DNA from: Collinsella aerofaciens
GTDB taxonomy: Bacteria; Actinomycetota; Coriobacteriia; Coriobacteriales; Coriobacteriaceae
Length of the DNA: 64,000 bases
Direction: 5' to 3'
NCBI RefSeq assembly: GCF_015554145.1
Contig: NZ_JADNHZ010000010.1
Coordinates: 1-64,000 of the forward strand
Shown: positions 33,690 to 43,084 of the stretch, one piece after another
How positions within the stretch are numbered: position 1 is the stretch's first letter
How the letters are laid out: each line of letters opens with the position of its first letter
The notes under the pieces: model-generated
Told to the model about the DNA's origin: nothing
The model's input: the letters and a program-made list of their open reading frames with translations, nothing else
The model's database searches: none
Position numbers and translations under genes: made by a program

Positions 33690-34451
33690 CTATTTGCCGT
33701 TGGACACGACCGTTTGACCCTCGACGCCGTTAAACCCAAACAGCATGTCGAGCGCCTGGATGTACCACGGCGCGTCCTTGCCGACTTCTTCGATTTCCTT
33801 GACCACTTCGCTGGCCTTCTTGGCGTTTGAGGACTTTTTGCTCGACGACGAGTCCGAATCGTCGTCCAAGCCTAGCACGTCAATCTTCTTCTCGCCGGGC
33901 ATCACCAGGCCCAGGTCCTCGGACGCCGCGTCCTTGATACCCTCCTCCGAGAGCAGCTTGTCGGCGCTTTTTTGCAGCTCGTCGTTATATTGCTCGCGAA
34001 TCTCAACCTGCTTGGCCAAGATGTCGCTCGAGCGTTTTGCCACGTACAGGTCGCGCACGGGGAAATACAGGCTCACGAGCGCCAGCGCCACCACGATACC
34101 GATAAACAGCGGGCGCAGAGATCCATGCGTAAAGTCATAGATCGCCTTGACCACCGCATTGTCGTTGGCGTAGCGCATAAAGTCCGAGCCCGAAAGACGG
34201 CTCGAAGGTCTGCTCGATTTGTCGTGCGTCTGGGCCGACGGACGCGACGAATGCGACGAACGTGTCGGACGTACTGGTCCATCTGTCGAAGTATTCACTT
34301 GAGCATTGGGGCGCGAGGTACTTGTCGGGCGCTGCGTGGAGCGGTCGGCGCCGGCGTAGGCGGACCCACCGAGCTGCACCGTGCGCGCAGGGCGAGGCGA
34401 CGGCTCGCGCGAACCGGCGGAATAGTACCTGTTGTCGTAAATCTGATCCAT
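33690..34451 (-). CDS. Septum formation initiator protein (DivIC/FtsB-like)
   Basis: A single membrane helix (about 134-152, IGIVVALALVSLYFPV) is followed by a coiled-coil region (about 158-190) and a short conserved tail, the layout of DivIC/FtsB division proteins. The first 110 residues are disordered and rich in Ser, Arg and Pro; the C-terminus adds an acidic Ser-rich stretch. AAGG precedes the ATG at 34451. It lies between eno and ppx, as in many actinobacteria, where a divIC-like gene follows enolase. Confidence 0.82.
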   Translation of the reverse strand: MDQIYDNRYYSAGSREPSPRPARTVQLGGSAYAGADRSTQRPTSTSRPNAQVNTSTDGPVRPTRSSHSSRPSAQTHDKSSRPSSRLSGSDFMRYANDNAVVKAIYDFTHGSLRPLFIGIVVALALVSLYFPVRDLYVAKRSSDILAKQVEIREQYNDELQKSADKLLSEEGIKDAASEDLGLVMPGEKKIDVLGLDDDSDSSSSKKSSNAKKASEVVKEIEEVGKDAPWYIQALDMLFGFNGVEGQTVVSNGK

Positions 34452-34542
34452 GTGCGCCTTGTGCGGTTGAGGTTTGTTTGCGCTAAGTCCTTTAGTTATA
34501 GCACGAGCGCCCGCACCGCCTTCGCCAGCCTTTGCTCGACAT

Positions 34543-34574
34543 AAAAAAGGCGCTGAGCCATATGGCCCAGCGCC
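34543..34574 (-). terminator. Terminator of eno
   Basis: GGCGCTG...CAGCGCC forms an 11 bp stem with one mismatch and a short loop; T6 follows on the minus strand. It lies about 70 bases beyond the eno stop codon. Confidence 0.85.
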
Positions 34575-34646
34575 CACAGCGCTTTGCGGCGTCCAGCCAA
34601 GGCGGGGCGGAACCGAGTCAGCCTCCTCCTCGCCAAATTCGCCCGT

Positions 34647-35948
<1,302 letters not shown>

Positions 35949-36083
35949 TCACTTGGAAACATAGTGGATGCAAGCGACCGGCTGACCGTGCACCGTCGGT
36001 GCGCCTCCGTAAGTTAGCCATGTCGCACTTTTTGCATTATGCCCTAAGTTAACCGAGGGATACACTTGATTTTCGAAAAATTT

Positions 36084-36121
36084 AGCGGGAACGATGAGGC
36101 GTGTCAGCCCGTCGTTCCCGC
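36084..36121 (-). terminator. Terminator of the larC2-yfcE-mazG operon
   Basis: GCGGGAACGA and TCGTTCCCGC form a 10 bp perfect stem, then TAAATTTTTC follows on the minus strand. It begins 5 bases after the mazG stop codon. Confidence 0.75.
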
Positions 36122-36125
36122 AGTC

Positions 36126-36986
36126 TTACTCCTCCGCCTTTGCGGCATCCCACAGGTCGTTAAGGCCGTGGGTCGAAAGCTCGGCAAGATCCACGTGGGC
36201 GTCAGCCGCCATCTGCTCCATCGCAGCCCAGCGGCGGCGGAACTTGGCCGTGCTCGCGCGCAGGGCACTCTCGGCGTCAATCCCCTCTTTGCGCGCAACG
36301 TTGACCAGAGCAAAGAGCAGGTCGCCAAACTCCATCTCGCGCTCGGGCGAGCCGGGAGCCTCGGCCTCAAACTCGGCACGCTCCTCGGCGACCTCGTCCC
36401 ACACATCCTGGACCGTCTCCCACTCAAAGCCCACGGCCGCCGCCTTGCGCGACACCTTTTGAGCTTGCATCAGCGCCGGCAGATGTGTGGGTACGCCGTC
36501 GAGCAGACCCTCGGGCAGCGCCTTGCCTGTCGCCACGGCCTTGTCCTTGGCCGCCTTCTCGGCAAGCTTGACCTCGTCCCAAATCTTGAGCACCTCGTCG
36601 GGGTTGTCGGCATCCGCATCGCCAAACACGTGCGGGTGACGACGGATGAGCTTGGCGTCGATATCGCGCGCCACATCGGCCAGCGTAAACTCACCGGTGT
36701 CCGCTGCAATCTGCGCATGCAGTACGACCTGCATGAGCACGTCGCCGAGCTCCTCGCGCAGGTGTGCCGCGTCGTCGGTCTCGATGCAGTCGAGCGCCTC
36801 GTAGGCCTCCTCGATCATGTTCTTGCCAATGCTGCGGTGCGTCTGCTCACGGTCCCATGGGCAGCCGTCGGGCTGACGCAGGCGCCAGATGGTCTGCACC
36901 AGATGCTGCAGCTCGGCCGACGCGTCGACCAGCGTGGACAGATCGCGCGAGCCCTCGGCATTTTGCTGAGCCATATGCTCGGCCAT
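36126..36986 (-). CDS. mazG: Nucleoside triphosphate pyrophosphohydrolase MazG
   Basis: Hydrolyses NTPs or dNTPs to monophosphates, probably to clear damaged nucleotides. The 286 residues contain two MazG repeats. The first (about 25-125) has GCPWDREQTH, EEAYEALDCIE and EELGDVLMQVVLHA; the second (about 170-265) has EVAEERAEFEAE and EFGDLLFALVNVAR. It begins 2 bases after the yfcE stop codon, and the GGAGGAGG site lies inside that gene's end. Confidence 0.95.
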   Translation of the reverse strand: MAEHMAQQNAEGSRDLSTLVDASAELQHLVQTIWRLRQPDGCPWDREQTHRSIGKNMIEEAYEALDCIETDDAAHLREELGDVLMQVVLHAQIAADTGEFTLADVARDIDAKLIRRHPHVFGDADADNPDEVLKIWDEVKLAEKAAKDKAVATGKALPEGLLDGVPTHLPALMQAQKVSRKAAAVGFEWETVQDVWDEVAEERAEFEAEAPGSPEREMEFGDLLFALVNVARKEGIDAESALRASTAKFRRRWAAMEQMAADAHVDLAELSTHGLNDLWDAAKAEE

Positions 36987-36988
36987 GG

Positions 36989-37537
36989 TTAGTCCTCCTC
37001 CAGGATCACGTGGCGGAACGCGCCGCCCTCGTAGATGCCGTAGCTGTGCGAGCCGTCCTTAGGAATGCTCACGCTGCCGGGGTTGAAAAGCCACAGACCC
37101 GGGTGCGCAGCGCTTTCCTCGTTGACCTTGATGTGCGTGTGACCGTAGACGAGCGCGGAACCCTCGGGCAACGCGGGCGCATGGTCGACGCTGTTGTGCA
37201 TGCCGGCGCCAAAGACATGGCCGTGCGTCAGGAACAGCTCGCGGCCGGTCTCGTCGAACAGCATGGCGTAGTCCGCCATGACGGGAAAGTCGAGGACCAT
37301 CTGGTCGACCTCGGCGTCGCAGTTGCCGCGCACCGCGATGATGCGGTCGGCTAGGGCGTTGAGCAGCGGGATCACGTGCTTGGGGGCGTAATCGCGCGGC
37401 AGGTCGTTGCGCGGACCGTGGTAGAGCAGGTCGCCCAGCAGAACGATGCGGTCGGGCTGCTCGGACTCGATGGCGGCACAGAGGCGCTCAGCCCAGTATG
37501 CCGAGCCGTGGATGTCGGAGGCGATGAGGTATTTCAT
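36989..37537 (-). CDS. yfcE: YfcE-type phosphodiesterase
   Basis: Metallophosphoesterase of the MJ0936/YfcE group, reported in other bacteria to act on phosphodiesters. The 182 residues have ASDIHGSAYWAE, LLGDLLYHG, VRGNCDAEVD, LTHGHVFG and YGHTHIK in order. I start at 37537, where AAAGGACC lies before the ATG. It is the middle gene of a three-gene minus-strand operon with larC2 and mazG. Confidence 0.9.
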   Translation of the reverse strand: MKYLIASDIHGSAYWAERLCAAIESEQPDRIVLLGDLLYHGPRNDLPRDYAPKHVIPLLNALADRIIAVRGNCDAEVDQMVLDFPVMADYAMLFDETGRELFLTHGHVFGAGMHNSVDHAPALPEGSALVYGHTHIKVNEESAAHPGLWLFNPGSVSIPKDGSHSYGIYEGGAFRHVILEED

Positions 37538-37590
37538 GGTGGTCCTTTCGGTGAGGTTGATGGGGTGGGTGTGGCGCGTCGCCGACCGTG

Positions 37591-38076
37591 TCACTCAAAT
37601 TGCAGAGCCGCGGCTTGTGCTGCCTGCATCACGCGCTGGAGCGGCACACCGTGCTCGCGGGCAAGGCGAGCGCAGTCCTCGTACTCGGGCGCTGCACGCT
37701 CGCTGCCGTCGGGCAGGGTGGCCACCTTGACGGACACCTCGCCCCATGGCGTCGTCACCTGCTCAAAGCGGCGTGGCAGGCAAACGCGTTCCATGACCTG
37801 GCGACGGATGCCATTGGTCGTGGTTTCCAAAAAGATGATCGTCTGCAGGCGCTCGATGTCCTCGTGGGCGCAGATTACCTGCAGCTGCCAGCCGGGACGG
37901 CCTTTCTTGCAATAGACGGGCAGCCAGTGCACCTCGCGCGCACCCGCCTCGCGCAGGCGGTCGGCGGCGTAGGCAAGCACCTCGGGCGACGCGTCATCAA
38001 TATCGCATTCCAGCTTGACGATGGTTTCGGGCGCATCGGTCTCGCGGGACAGCGGGGATGTGCTATCGCATGGCAT
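37591..38076 (-). CDS. Stand-alone LarC2-like domain protein (nickel pincer cofactor, DUF111 C-terminal part)
   Basis: The 161-residue product begins with VKLECDIDDASPEVLAYAADRL and continues through CKKGRPGWQLQVIC, FLETTTNGIRRQVMER and APEYEDCARLAREHGVPL. These are the features of the C-terminal half of LarC, which inserts nickel into the pincer cofactor of lactate racemase. The N-terminal LarC1 half is absent, and neither LarB nor LarE is in the window. I start at 38076 with AAAGGAG upstream. A role in nickel cofactor synthesis is inferred from the family only. Confidence 0.75.
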   Translation of the reverse strand: MPCDSTSPLSRETDAPETIVKLECDIDDASPEVLAYAADRLREAGAREVHWLPVYCKKGRPGWQLQVICAHEDIERLQTIIFLETTTNGIRRQVMERVCLPRRFEQVTTPWGEVSVKVATLPDGSERAAPEYEDCARLAREHGVPLQRVMQAAQAAALQFE

Positions 38077-38416
38077 ACGGTCCGGCTCCTTTCCGCGCGG
38101 GCTCGTTTTGTTCATCCAAACGCTAGCACATCGCGGGCGGCGCAGGGGCGGCGTCATGGGATAGGTGCGACTTTTGCTGGGCGCAAGTGCTGGCGCGCTC
38201 CAATGCCGGCCCGCTCCACTCAAACGTGTACGTCAGCCTCCAAACATGTCATTTTTTGCAGCTTTTGGAGGCTGATGTACACGTTTTGAGAGCGCAAGCG
38301 AGGCCGCACCGCGCGTCGCGCAGCCTTTCCAATCGATTTCGACCCCCGGCGTGTCCGGCGTGTTGAGAGCTACGCCATTACAATGAAGCGGATTCGCTTG
38401 ACGCAAAGGAGCTGCC
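38077..38416. other. Intergenic region between divergent genes
   Basis: It holds the 23 bp hairpin at 38222-38286 and a possible plus-strand -10 box TACAAT at 38379-38384. I see no gene in the rest. Confidence 0.55.
38222..38286. repeat. 23 bp stem hairpin between larC2 and the PHP gene
   Basis: Arms 38222-38244 and 38264-38286 pair at 22 of 23 positions; the outer part is AAACGTGTAC and the inner TCAGCCTCCAAA. The 19-base loop holds a T6. Unlike the class A, B and D hairpins, it does not follow a stop codon. Confidence 0.65.
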
Positions 38417-39328
38417 ATGCCTGCTTGCCCGCTGGTCGATTGCCACACCCACACCTCGTTCTCGGACGGTCATGCCTCGTTTGAGGACAACGTTCGCGCC
38501 GCTGCTGCGGCCAGCTGCCGCGTCATGGTCTCGACCGATCACCTCACCCTGCCCGCCAGCATGGACGCCAACTGCGAAGTACAGGTTGTCGAGGGTGACC
38601 TGACGGCACATCGTCTGGCCTTTGAGGACGCCCGCAAACTCGCCGCGCAGATCGCTCCGGAGCTCACCTTTATCTACGGTTTTGAATGCGATTGGTACGA
38701 GGGTTGCGAGCCCTTGGTAGAGCGCTGGTCCCAGGGCGCCGTCGTACGCCTTGGCAGCGTGCATTGGATTGGCAACCCAGGCGATATCATGACCGGTGCC
38801 GCGGGTACGGCGAAAACGGAAAACGTCGCTCGCCCCGATACACCCGATTCCCTTTGCGGTTGGATCGACGACGACACCGACCTGCACGTTTGGGAAAACC
38901 TGGGCGTGCGCGGCGTGTGGGAGCGCTACGTCGACGACTGGTGCCGCGCCTGCGAGAGCCCGCTCAACTTTGATGTAATGGCTCACCCCGACCTGGTCAT
39001 GCGCTTTTCGAAAGAGGGCTTTGCGCCCGACTTTGACCCCGCGCCGTTCTGGGGGCAGATGGCAGAGTGTGCACACGACGCGGGCCGCCGCGTTGAGGTC
39101 TCGACCGCCGCACCGCGCAAGGGACTCGACGACTACTATCCCACGACCGGGTTGTTGCGTTGCTTCGCCCACGCCGAGGTGCCGATCACTTTTGGCTCGG
39201 ACGCACACCGCGCCTGCGACATTTGCTGGAACATCCGTGAGACCCAGGCACACGCCTACGACTGTGGCTACCGAACCTTCGACGTCCCCCACCCCACCGG
39301 CGAATGGGAATCCACACCCCTCGCCTAA
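38417..39328 (+). CDS. PHP-family histidinol-phosphatase
   Basis: Probably supplies the histidinol-phosphate phosphatase step missing from the adjacent his operon. The 303-residue product has the PHP metal motifs DCHTHTSFSDGH (8-19), STDHLTLP (near 39), YGFECDWYEG, MAHPDLVMRF and FGSDAHR. AAGGAG precedes the ATG. It converges on hisE, and the two stop codons are within 30 bases around hairpin S7. Other PHP phosphoesterases share the motifs, so the role rests on the neighbours. Confidence 0.82.
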   Translation: MPACPLVDCHTHTSFSDGHASFEDNVRAAAAASCRVMVSTDHLTLPASMDANCEVQVVEGDLTAHRLAFEDARKLAAQIAPELTFIYGFECDWYEGCEPLVERWSQGAVVRLGSVHWIGNPGDIMTGAAGTAKTENVARPDTPDSLCGWIDDDTDLHVWENLGVRGVWERYVDDWCRACESPLNFDVMAHPDLVMRFSKEGFAPDFDPAPFWGQMAECAHDAGRRVEVSTAAPRKGLDDYYPTTGLLRCFAHAEVPITFGSDAHRACDICWNIRETQAHAYDCGYRTFDVPHPTGEWESTPLA

Positions 39329-39360
39329 CTAGTCGTTTAAGAACGTCCCCAATGACTAGT
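39328..39360. repeat. Short hairpin element S7 joining two stop codons
   Basis: ACTAGTC and GACTAGT form a perfect 7 bp stem around gtttaagaacgtccccaat. The left arm begins in the TAA of the PHP gene and the right arm contains the hisE TAG. It closely resembles S5. Confidence 0.6.
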
Positions 39361-39673
39361 GACGGCGGGCGTTGAGTTCGCCGGCAAGCTCGTCGAGGGT
39401 GATACCGTAGCGCTCAAGGGTTACGAGCAGGTGGTAGATCAGGTCGCCGGCCTCGTAGCGGATGTGATCGTGATCGTTATCCTTGCAGGCCATGATCACC
39501 TCGCTCGACTCCTCGGCAAGCTTCTTGAGCAGCTCATCCTCGACGTCGGTCAGCAGACGCGCGGTATAGCTTTCCTGCGGCGATGCATCACGACGACCGT
39601 GAATCACCTCGGCCAGACCTGTCAGCGTCTCTCCGATATTTCCATCCTGAACGTTTGCGGTGCGCACACCCAT
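39356..39673 (-). CDS. hisE: Phosphoribosyl-ATP pyrophosphatase
   Basis: Second step of histidine synthesis, removing pyrophosphate from phosphoribosyl-ATP. The 105-residue alpha-helical product has SYTARLLTDVEDELLKKLAEE, the EExxE-type metal site, and YEAGDLIYHLLVTLE. It is a separate polypeptide from HisI. GAAAGGA precedes the ATG. It is the last gene of the his operon. Confidence 0.95.
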   Translation of the reverse strand: MGVRTANVQDGNIGETLTGLAEVIHGRRDASPQESYTARLLTDVEDELLKKLAEESSEVIMACKDNDHDHIRYEAGDLIYHLLVTLERYGITLDELAGELNARRH

Positions 39674-39718
39674 AGTTCAATCCTTTCTGGTGGCCGAGCG
39701 TCTAATCGAGCGCCCGCC

Positions 39719-40048
39719 CTACGCGAGTTTCTTAAAGAAGCAGGTACGGTTGCCGGTATGGCAGGCCGGACCCGGCGAGTCGACCTTGACCAGCAGCGTA
39801 TCGCTATCGCAGTCGGCCCAGAGCTCCTTGACCTCTTGCATATTGCCGCTCGTCGCACCCTTGTTCCAGAGCTCCTGGCGACTGCGGCTCCAAAACCACG
39901 TGGTACCGGTCTTAAGCGTCAGCCCCACCGATTCCTCGTTCATCCAGGCAACCATAAGCACCTCGCCAGTGTCATACTGCTGAACAACACAAGGAATCAG
40001 CCCCTTGGCGTCGTATGTAAGCTTTGAAGGATCGGTTATCTCTTCCAT
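39719..40048 (-). CDS. hisI: Phosphoribosyl-AMP cyclohydrolase
   Basis: Third step of histidine synthesis. The 109 residues include [45 protein letters not shown] and [12 protein letters not shown], which provide the zinc and magnesium ligands. I start at 40048 (GGGGAGAG upstream), because the frame before it runs through the class D element. It lies between that element and hisE. Confidence 0.95.
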   Translation of the reverse strand: MEEITDPSKLTYDAKGLIPCVVQQYDTGEVLMVAWMNEESVGLTLKTGTTWFWSRSRQELWNKGATSGNMQEVKELWADCDSDTLLVKVDSPGPACHTGNRTCFFKKLA

Positions 40049-40073
40049 TTCTCTCCCCAAATTCAAACTTCGC

Positions 40074-40188
40074 AGGTCGGTGAGGGTTGTCCAGGTGCCG
40101 CAGGTTGCCGCAAAAGAGGAGCGACGCGTACTTTGGTACGCGAGCGACGGTTTGAGCGGCAAGATGCGGTGCCTGGGCAAGCCGCAGC
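40074..40188 (-). repeat. Class D structured element, copy 2 (between hisF and hisI)
   Basis: A 115-base nested hairpin matching copy 1 at 20282-20395. It starts 1 base after the hisF stop codon. The outer stem has CCAGG/CCTGG here, against CCAA/TTGG in copy 1, with pairing kept at the changed position. Sitting inside the his operon, it could separate hisIE expression from the upstream genes. Confidence 0.75.
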
Positions 40189-40189
40189 A

Positions 40190-40972
40190 CTAGAAGTCCA
40201 ACCTCACAGGAATGCCCTGCGACGCCATATATTCCTTCACCTGGCGGATGCTGAAGGTTCCAAAGTGAAAGACGCTTGCCGCCAGTACGGCGTCAGCCTC
40301 GCCCTCAATCACACCCTCGGCAAAATGCTCGAGCGTGCCCACGCCGCCGCTCGCGATGACGGGAATCGGCACCGCGCGCGCCACGGCGCGGGTGAGCGCC
40401 AGGTCAAAGCCGGCCTTGGTGCCGTCGCGGTCCATACTGGTCAGCAAGATCTCGCCGGCGCCGCGACGAGCCGCTTCCTCGGCCCACGCCACCGCGTCGA
40501 TGCCCGTGGCGTTGCGGCCTCCTGCGGTAAAGACTTCCCACTTGTCGGCACCAGATGCGCCGGGCAAACCGACGCGCTTGGCATCGATCGCCACGACCAC
40601 GGCCTGGCTGCCAAACGCCGCGGCAGCCTGGCTAATCAACGACGGGTCGCGCACGGCCGCCGAGTTGAGCGATACCTTGTCGGCACCGGCGGCAACCATG
40701 GTGCGCATGCCCGCCAGGTCGCGAAATCCGCCGCCCACGGTATAGGGAATAGCCAGCTCCTCGGCCGCATGCGCCGCCATCTCGATGGTCGTCGCACGGT
40801 TGTCGCTCGTGGCGGTAATGTCCAGGAAGACAACCTCGTCCGCACCCTCGCGGTCGTAGGCGCGGGCTAGCTCCACCGGGTCGCCCGCATCGCGCAGGCT
40901 CACAAAGTTGACGCCCTTGACCACGCGGCCGTCCTTGACGTCCAAGCAGGGAATCACGCGTTTGGTAAGCAT
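40190..40972 (-). CDS. hisF: Imidazole glycerol phosphate synthase, cyclase subunit
   Basis: Works with HisH: it takes the ammonia made by HisH and forms imidazole glycerol phosphate and AICAR. The 260-residue TIM barrel has [15 protein letters not shown] at the N-terminus with the catalytic Asp, and [15 protein letters not shown] with the second Asp. Phosphate loops [10 protein letters not shown] and the end motif ASVFHFG are present. It starts 3 bases after hisA ends. AICAR released here can enter PurH, whose gene is also in this window. Confidence 0.97.
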   Translation of the reverse strand: MLTKRVIPCLDVKDGRVVKGVNFVSLRDAGDPVELARAYDREGADEVVFLDITATSDNRATTIEMAAHAAEELAIPYTVGGGFRDLAGMRTMVAAGADKVSLNSAAVRDPSLISQAAAAFGSQAVVVAIDAKRVGLPGASGADKWEVFTAGGRNATGIDAVAWAEEAARRGAGEILLTSMDRDGTKAGFDLALTRAVARAVPIPVIASGGVGTLEHFAEGVIEGEADAVLAASVFHFGTFSIRQVKEYMASQGIPVRLDF

Positions 40973-40975
40973 GGG

Positions 40976-41719
40976 CTACTCCTCCCCTCGGGCGGCGGCC
41001 AGCGCCTGGGCCAGCGTAAAGTTGCCCTCATAGAGCGCACGACCGGTAATGGCACCCTCGATGGCGTCCTCACCCACCGCAGCCAGCGCGCGAATGTCAT
41101 CGAGCGTAGAGATGCCGCCCGAAGCCACGACAGGAAAGCCCGCGACCTTGGCAACATGGCGATACGCCGCCACATCGATGCCCGTCTGCATGCCATCGCG
41201 CGCGATGTCGGTATACACCAGATGCTTAAAGCCCAGCTCGGTAAGCTGCGCCACGGCATCGTCGAGCACCACGCCCGCGCCGTCACGCCAGCCGTTCACC
41301 TTGACCTGACCGTCGCGCGCGGCGATGTCTGCCACCAGCAGCTCGCCAAAGCCTTGGGCTGCCACCTCGGCAAAACCCGGCTCGGTCACCAGCACGGTGC
41401 CCAGCGCAATGCGGCGAGCACCATAGCCGGCCAGCTCGTCGATGCGCGCGAGCGAGCGGACACCGCCGCCCACGTCCACGGACAGGCCGTCGACGCCGCA
41501 GATAGCCTTAATCGCCGCCGAGTTGGCAGCGCACGCGTCCTCGTCCTCGCCAAAAGCAGCGGACAGGTCGACGACATGCACCCAGTTCGCGCCCTGCTCG
41601 GCAAACGAGCGGGCGACGGCGACGGGGTCGTCGGAATATACCTTGCAGCGGCTGCGGTCGCCGCACTCCAGGCGCACAACCTTGCCGCCGATCAGATCGA
41701 TTGCGGGAAACAGGATCAT
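40976..41719 (-). CDS. hisA: ProFAR isomerase
   Basis: Isomerises phosphoribosylformimino-AICAR ribotide. The 247-residue barrel begins ILFPAIDLIGGKVVRL with Asp8 and has VYTDIARDGMQTG with the partner Asp, plus PVVASGGIST. Some actinobacteria use a dual HisA/TrpF (PriA); that possibility cannot be excluded by sequence alone. It overlaps hisH by 4 bases (ATGA). Confidence 0.95.
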   Translation of the reverse strand: MILFPAIDLIGGKVVRLECGDRSRCKVYSDDPVAVARSFAEQGANWVHVVDLSAAFGEDEDACAANSAAIKAICGVDGLSVDVGGGVRSLARIDELAGYGARRIALGTVLVTEPGFAEVAAQGFGELLVADIAARDGQVKVNGWRDGAGVVLDDAVAQLTELGFKHLVYTDIARDGMQTGIDVAAYRHVAKVAGFPVVASGGISTLDDIRALAAVGEDAIEGAITGRALYEGNFTLAQALAAARGEE

Positions 41720-42417
41720 CGGCCAACCTCCTCGACGATGTTGACGAAGTTCTTAAGAATGCGCTGTCCCAGGGCCGAGGATTTCTCGGGATGGAACTGA
41801 CAGCCCCACACGTTGCCGTGACGCACAATGCACGGGAAACTCCGCGTGTAGTGCGTGCACGCCAAAACATCAGCGGCATCGGCGTCGTCGGCCACCGCGT
41901 AGCTGTGGGTGAAGTACATGTTGGCGCCCTCGGCAAAACCGGCGAGCAACGGATCGGCCGCCCCGGCGGGCGTCATGTGCACCTGGTCCCAGCCCACGTG
42001 CGGCACCTTCAGGCGACTCGACTCCAAGCGCGTGCACGAGCCGCGCATAATGCCCAGGCCATCGACCCAGGGGCCGCCAGCCTGCTCGGGGGTGCCGCCA
42101 TCCGCGGCCACGCCCTCGTCCGCAGGCACGCCCTCGTTGCCGCGCTCAAAAAAGAGCTGAAGACCCAGGCAGATGCCGAGCAGCGGAGTTCCGGCGGCGA
42201 CGGCATCGAGCACGGCCGCCTCCTCGCCGCTCTGGCGCATAAAGGCGATCGCGTCATAGAACGCGCCCACGCCCGGGATGACCAGGCCGCCGGCGCGGCG
42301 GATCTGCTCCGGGTCGTCCGACGTGCAGGCAGCGGCACCGGCGCGCGCAAGCCCGCGCACGACGCTCGACAAGTTGCCCTTGTGGTAGTCGACCACCACG
42401 ATCTTCGGTTCGCCCAC
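41716..42417 (-). CDS. hisH: Imidazole glycerol phosphate synthase, glutaminase subunit
   Basis: Glutamine amidotransferase partner of HisF. The 233-residue product has IVVVDYHKGNLSSV at the start, PGVGAF, the nucleophile in LLGICLGLQLFFE and FHPEKSS with catalytic His/Glu. A 20-residue Gly/Ala-rich insert follows the nucleophile region. The start is the GTG at 42417, preceded by AGGAGG; the frame stays open into hisB, which is a shadow. Confidence 0.93.
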   Translation of the reverse strand: MGEPKIVVVDYHKGNLSSVVRGLARAGAAACTSDDPEQIRRAGGLVIPGVGAFYDAIAFMRQSGEEAAVLDAVAAGTPLLGICLGLQLFFERGNEGVPADEGVAADGGTPEQAGGPWVDGLGIMRGSCTRLESSRLKVPHVGWDQVHMTPAGAADPLLAGFAEGANMYFTHSYAVADDADAADVLACTHYTRSFPCIVRHGNVWGCQFHPEKSSALGQRILKNFVNIVEEVGR

Positions 42418-42442
42418 GCGACCCCTCCTCCTCGTCTTGTCC

Positions 42443-42483
42443 AAAACCACCACAAAGGGAACAGGCACCTTCGTAGTGGTTTT
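42443..42483 (-). repeat. Short hairpin element S8 inside the his operon
   Basis: AAAACCACcAC pairs with GTaGTGGTTTT around aaagggaacaggcaccttc. It lies between hisB and hisH. The loop includes GGGAACAGG, a variant of the GGGACAGG core. Confidence 0.5.
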
Positions 42484-42496
42484 ACCTTTGTAGCGG

Positions 42497-43084
42497 TTAC
42501 AGCGAGCCCTTGGTGCTGGGGATGCCCTGCACGCGGGGATCGAGCTCGCAGGCGTGGCGCATCGTGCGGCCCACGGCCTTAAAGGCGGCCTCGATAATGT
42601 GATGCGAGTTACCGCCCGCCAGCTCGCGCACATGCAGCGTGAGCTTGGCGTCGCGCGCAAAGGCGTAGAAGAACTCGACGGCCAGCTCGGTATCAAAGCT
42701 GCCCACGCGCTCGGTGGGCACGGGCAGCTCGCAGTAGGCCTGCCCGCGGCCCGAAATATCAACAGCAGCCATCACAAGCGTCTCGTCCATGGCGATCGCC
42801 GCGTCGGCAAAGCGCGTAATGCCCGCCTTGTCGCCCAGCGCCTGACAAAACGCCTCGCCCAGCACGATACCCGTGTCCTCGACGGTGTGGTGCGCATCGA
42901 CCTCCACGTCGCCCACCGCGTGCACCGTCAGATCGAACAGACCATGGCGGCCAAAAGCATTGAGCATGTGGTCGAAAAACGGCACGCCGGTCGAGATATC
43001 GCACACGCCAGATCCGTCCAGGTCGAGCTTTACGACAATGTCGGTCTCGCCCGTCTTGCGGGTTACCTCGGCATAGCGATCCAT
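42497..43084 (-). CDS. hisB: Imidazoleglycerol-phosphate dehydratase
   Basis: Forms imidazole acetol phosphate. The 195-residue, single-function enzyme has FFDHMLNAFGRHG, DAHHTVEDTGIVLGEA and the second half HVRELAGGNSHHIIEAAFKA, which supply the manganese histidines. There is no HAD phosphatase domain, which agrees with a separate PHP phosphatase gene nearby. Its ATG follows the hisC stop codon directly. Confidence 0.97.
   Translation of the reverse strand: MDRYAEVTRKTGETDIVVKLDLDGSGVCDISTGVPFFDHMLNAFGRHGLFDLTVHAVGDVEVDAHHTVEDTGIVLGEAFCQALGDKAGITRFADAAIAMDETLVMAAVDISGRGQAYCELPVPTERVGSFDTELAVEFFYAFARDAKLTLHVRELAGGNSHHIIEAAFKAVGRTMRHACELDPRVQGIPSTKGSL

Noticed and set aside
40976-41719. Calling hisA a dual-function PriA
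   Set aside because: Residues that distinguish PriA from HisA cannot be judged by eye, and no trp gene context is available.
42418-42762. N-terminal extension of hisH running into hisB
   Set aside because: The extension is hisB in another frame; a GTG with AGGAGG at 42417 gives the normal HisH start.
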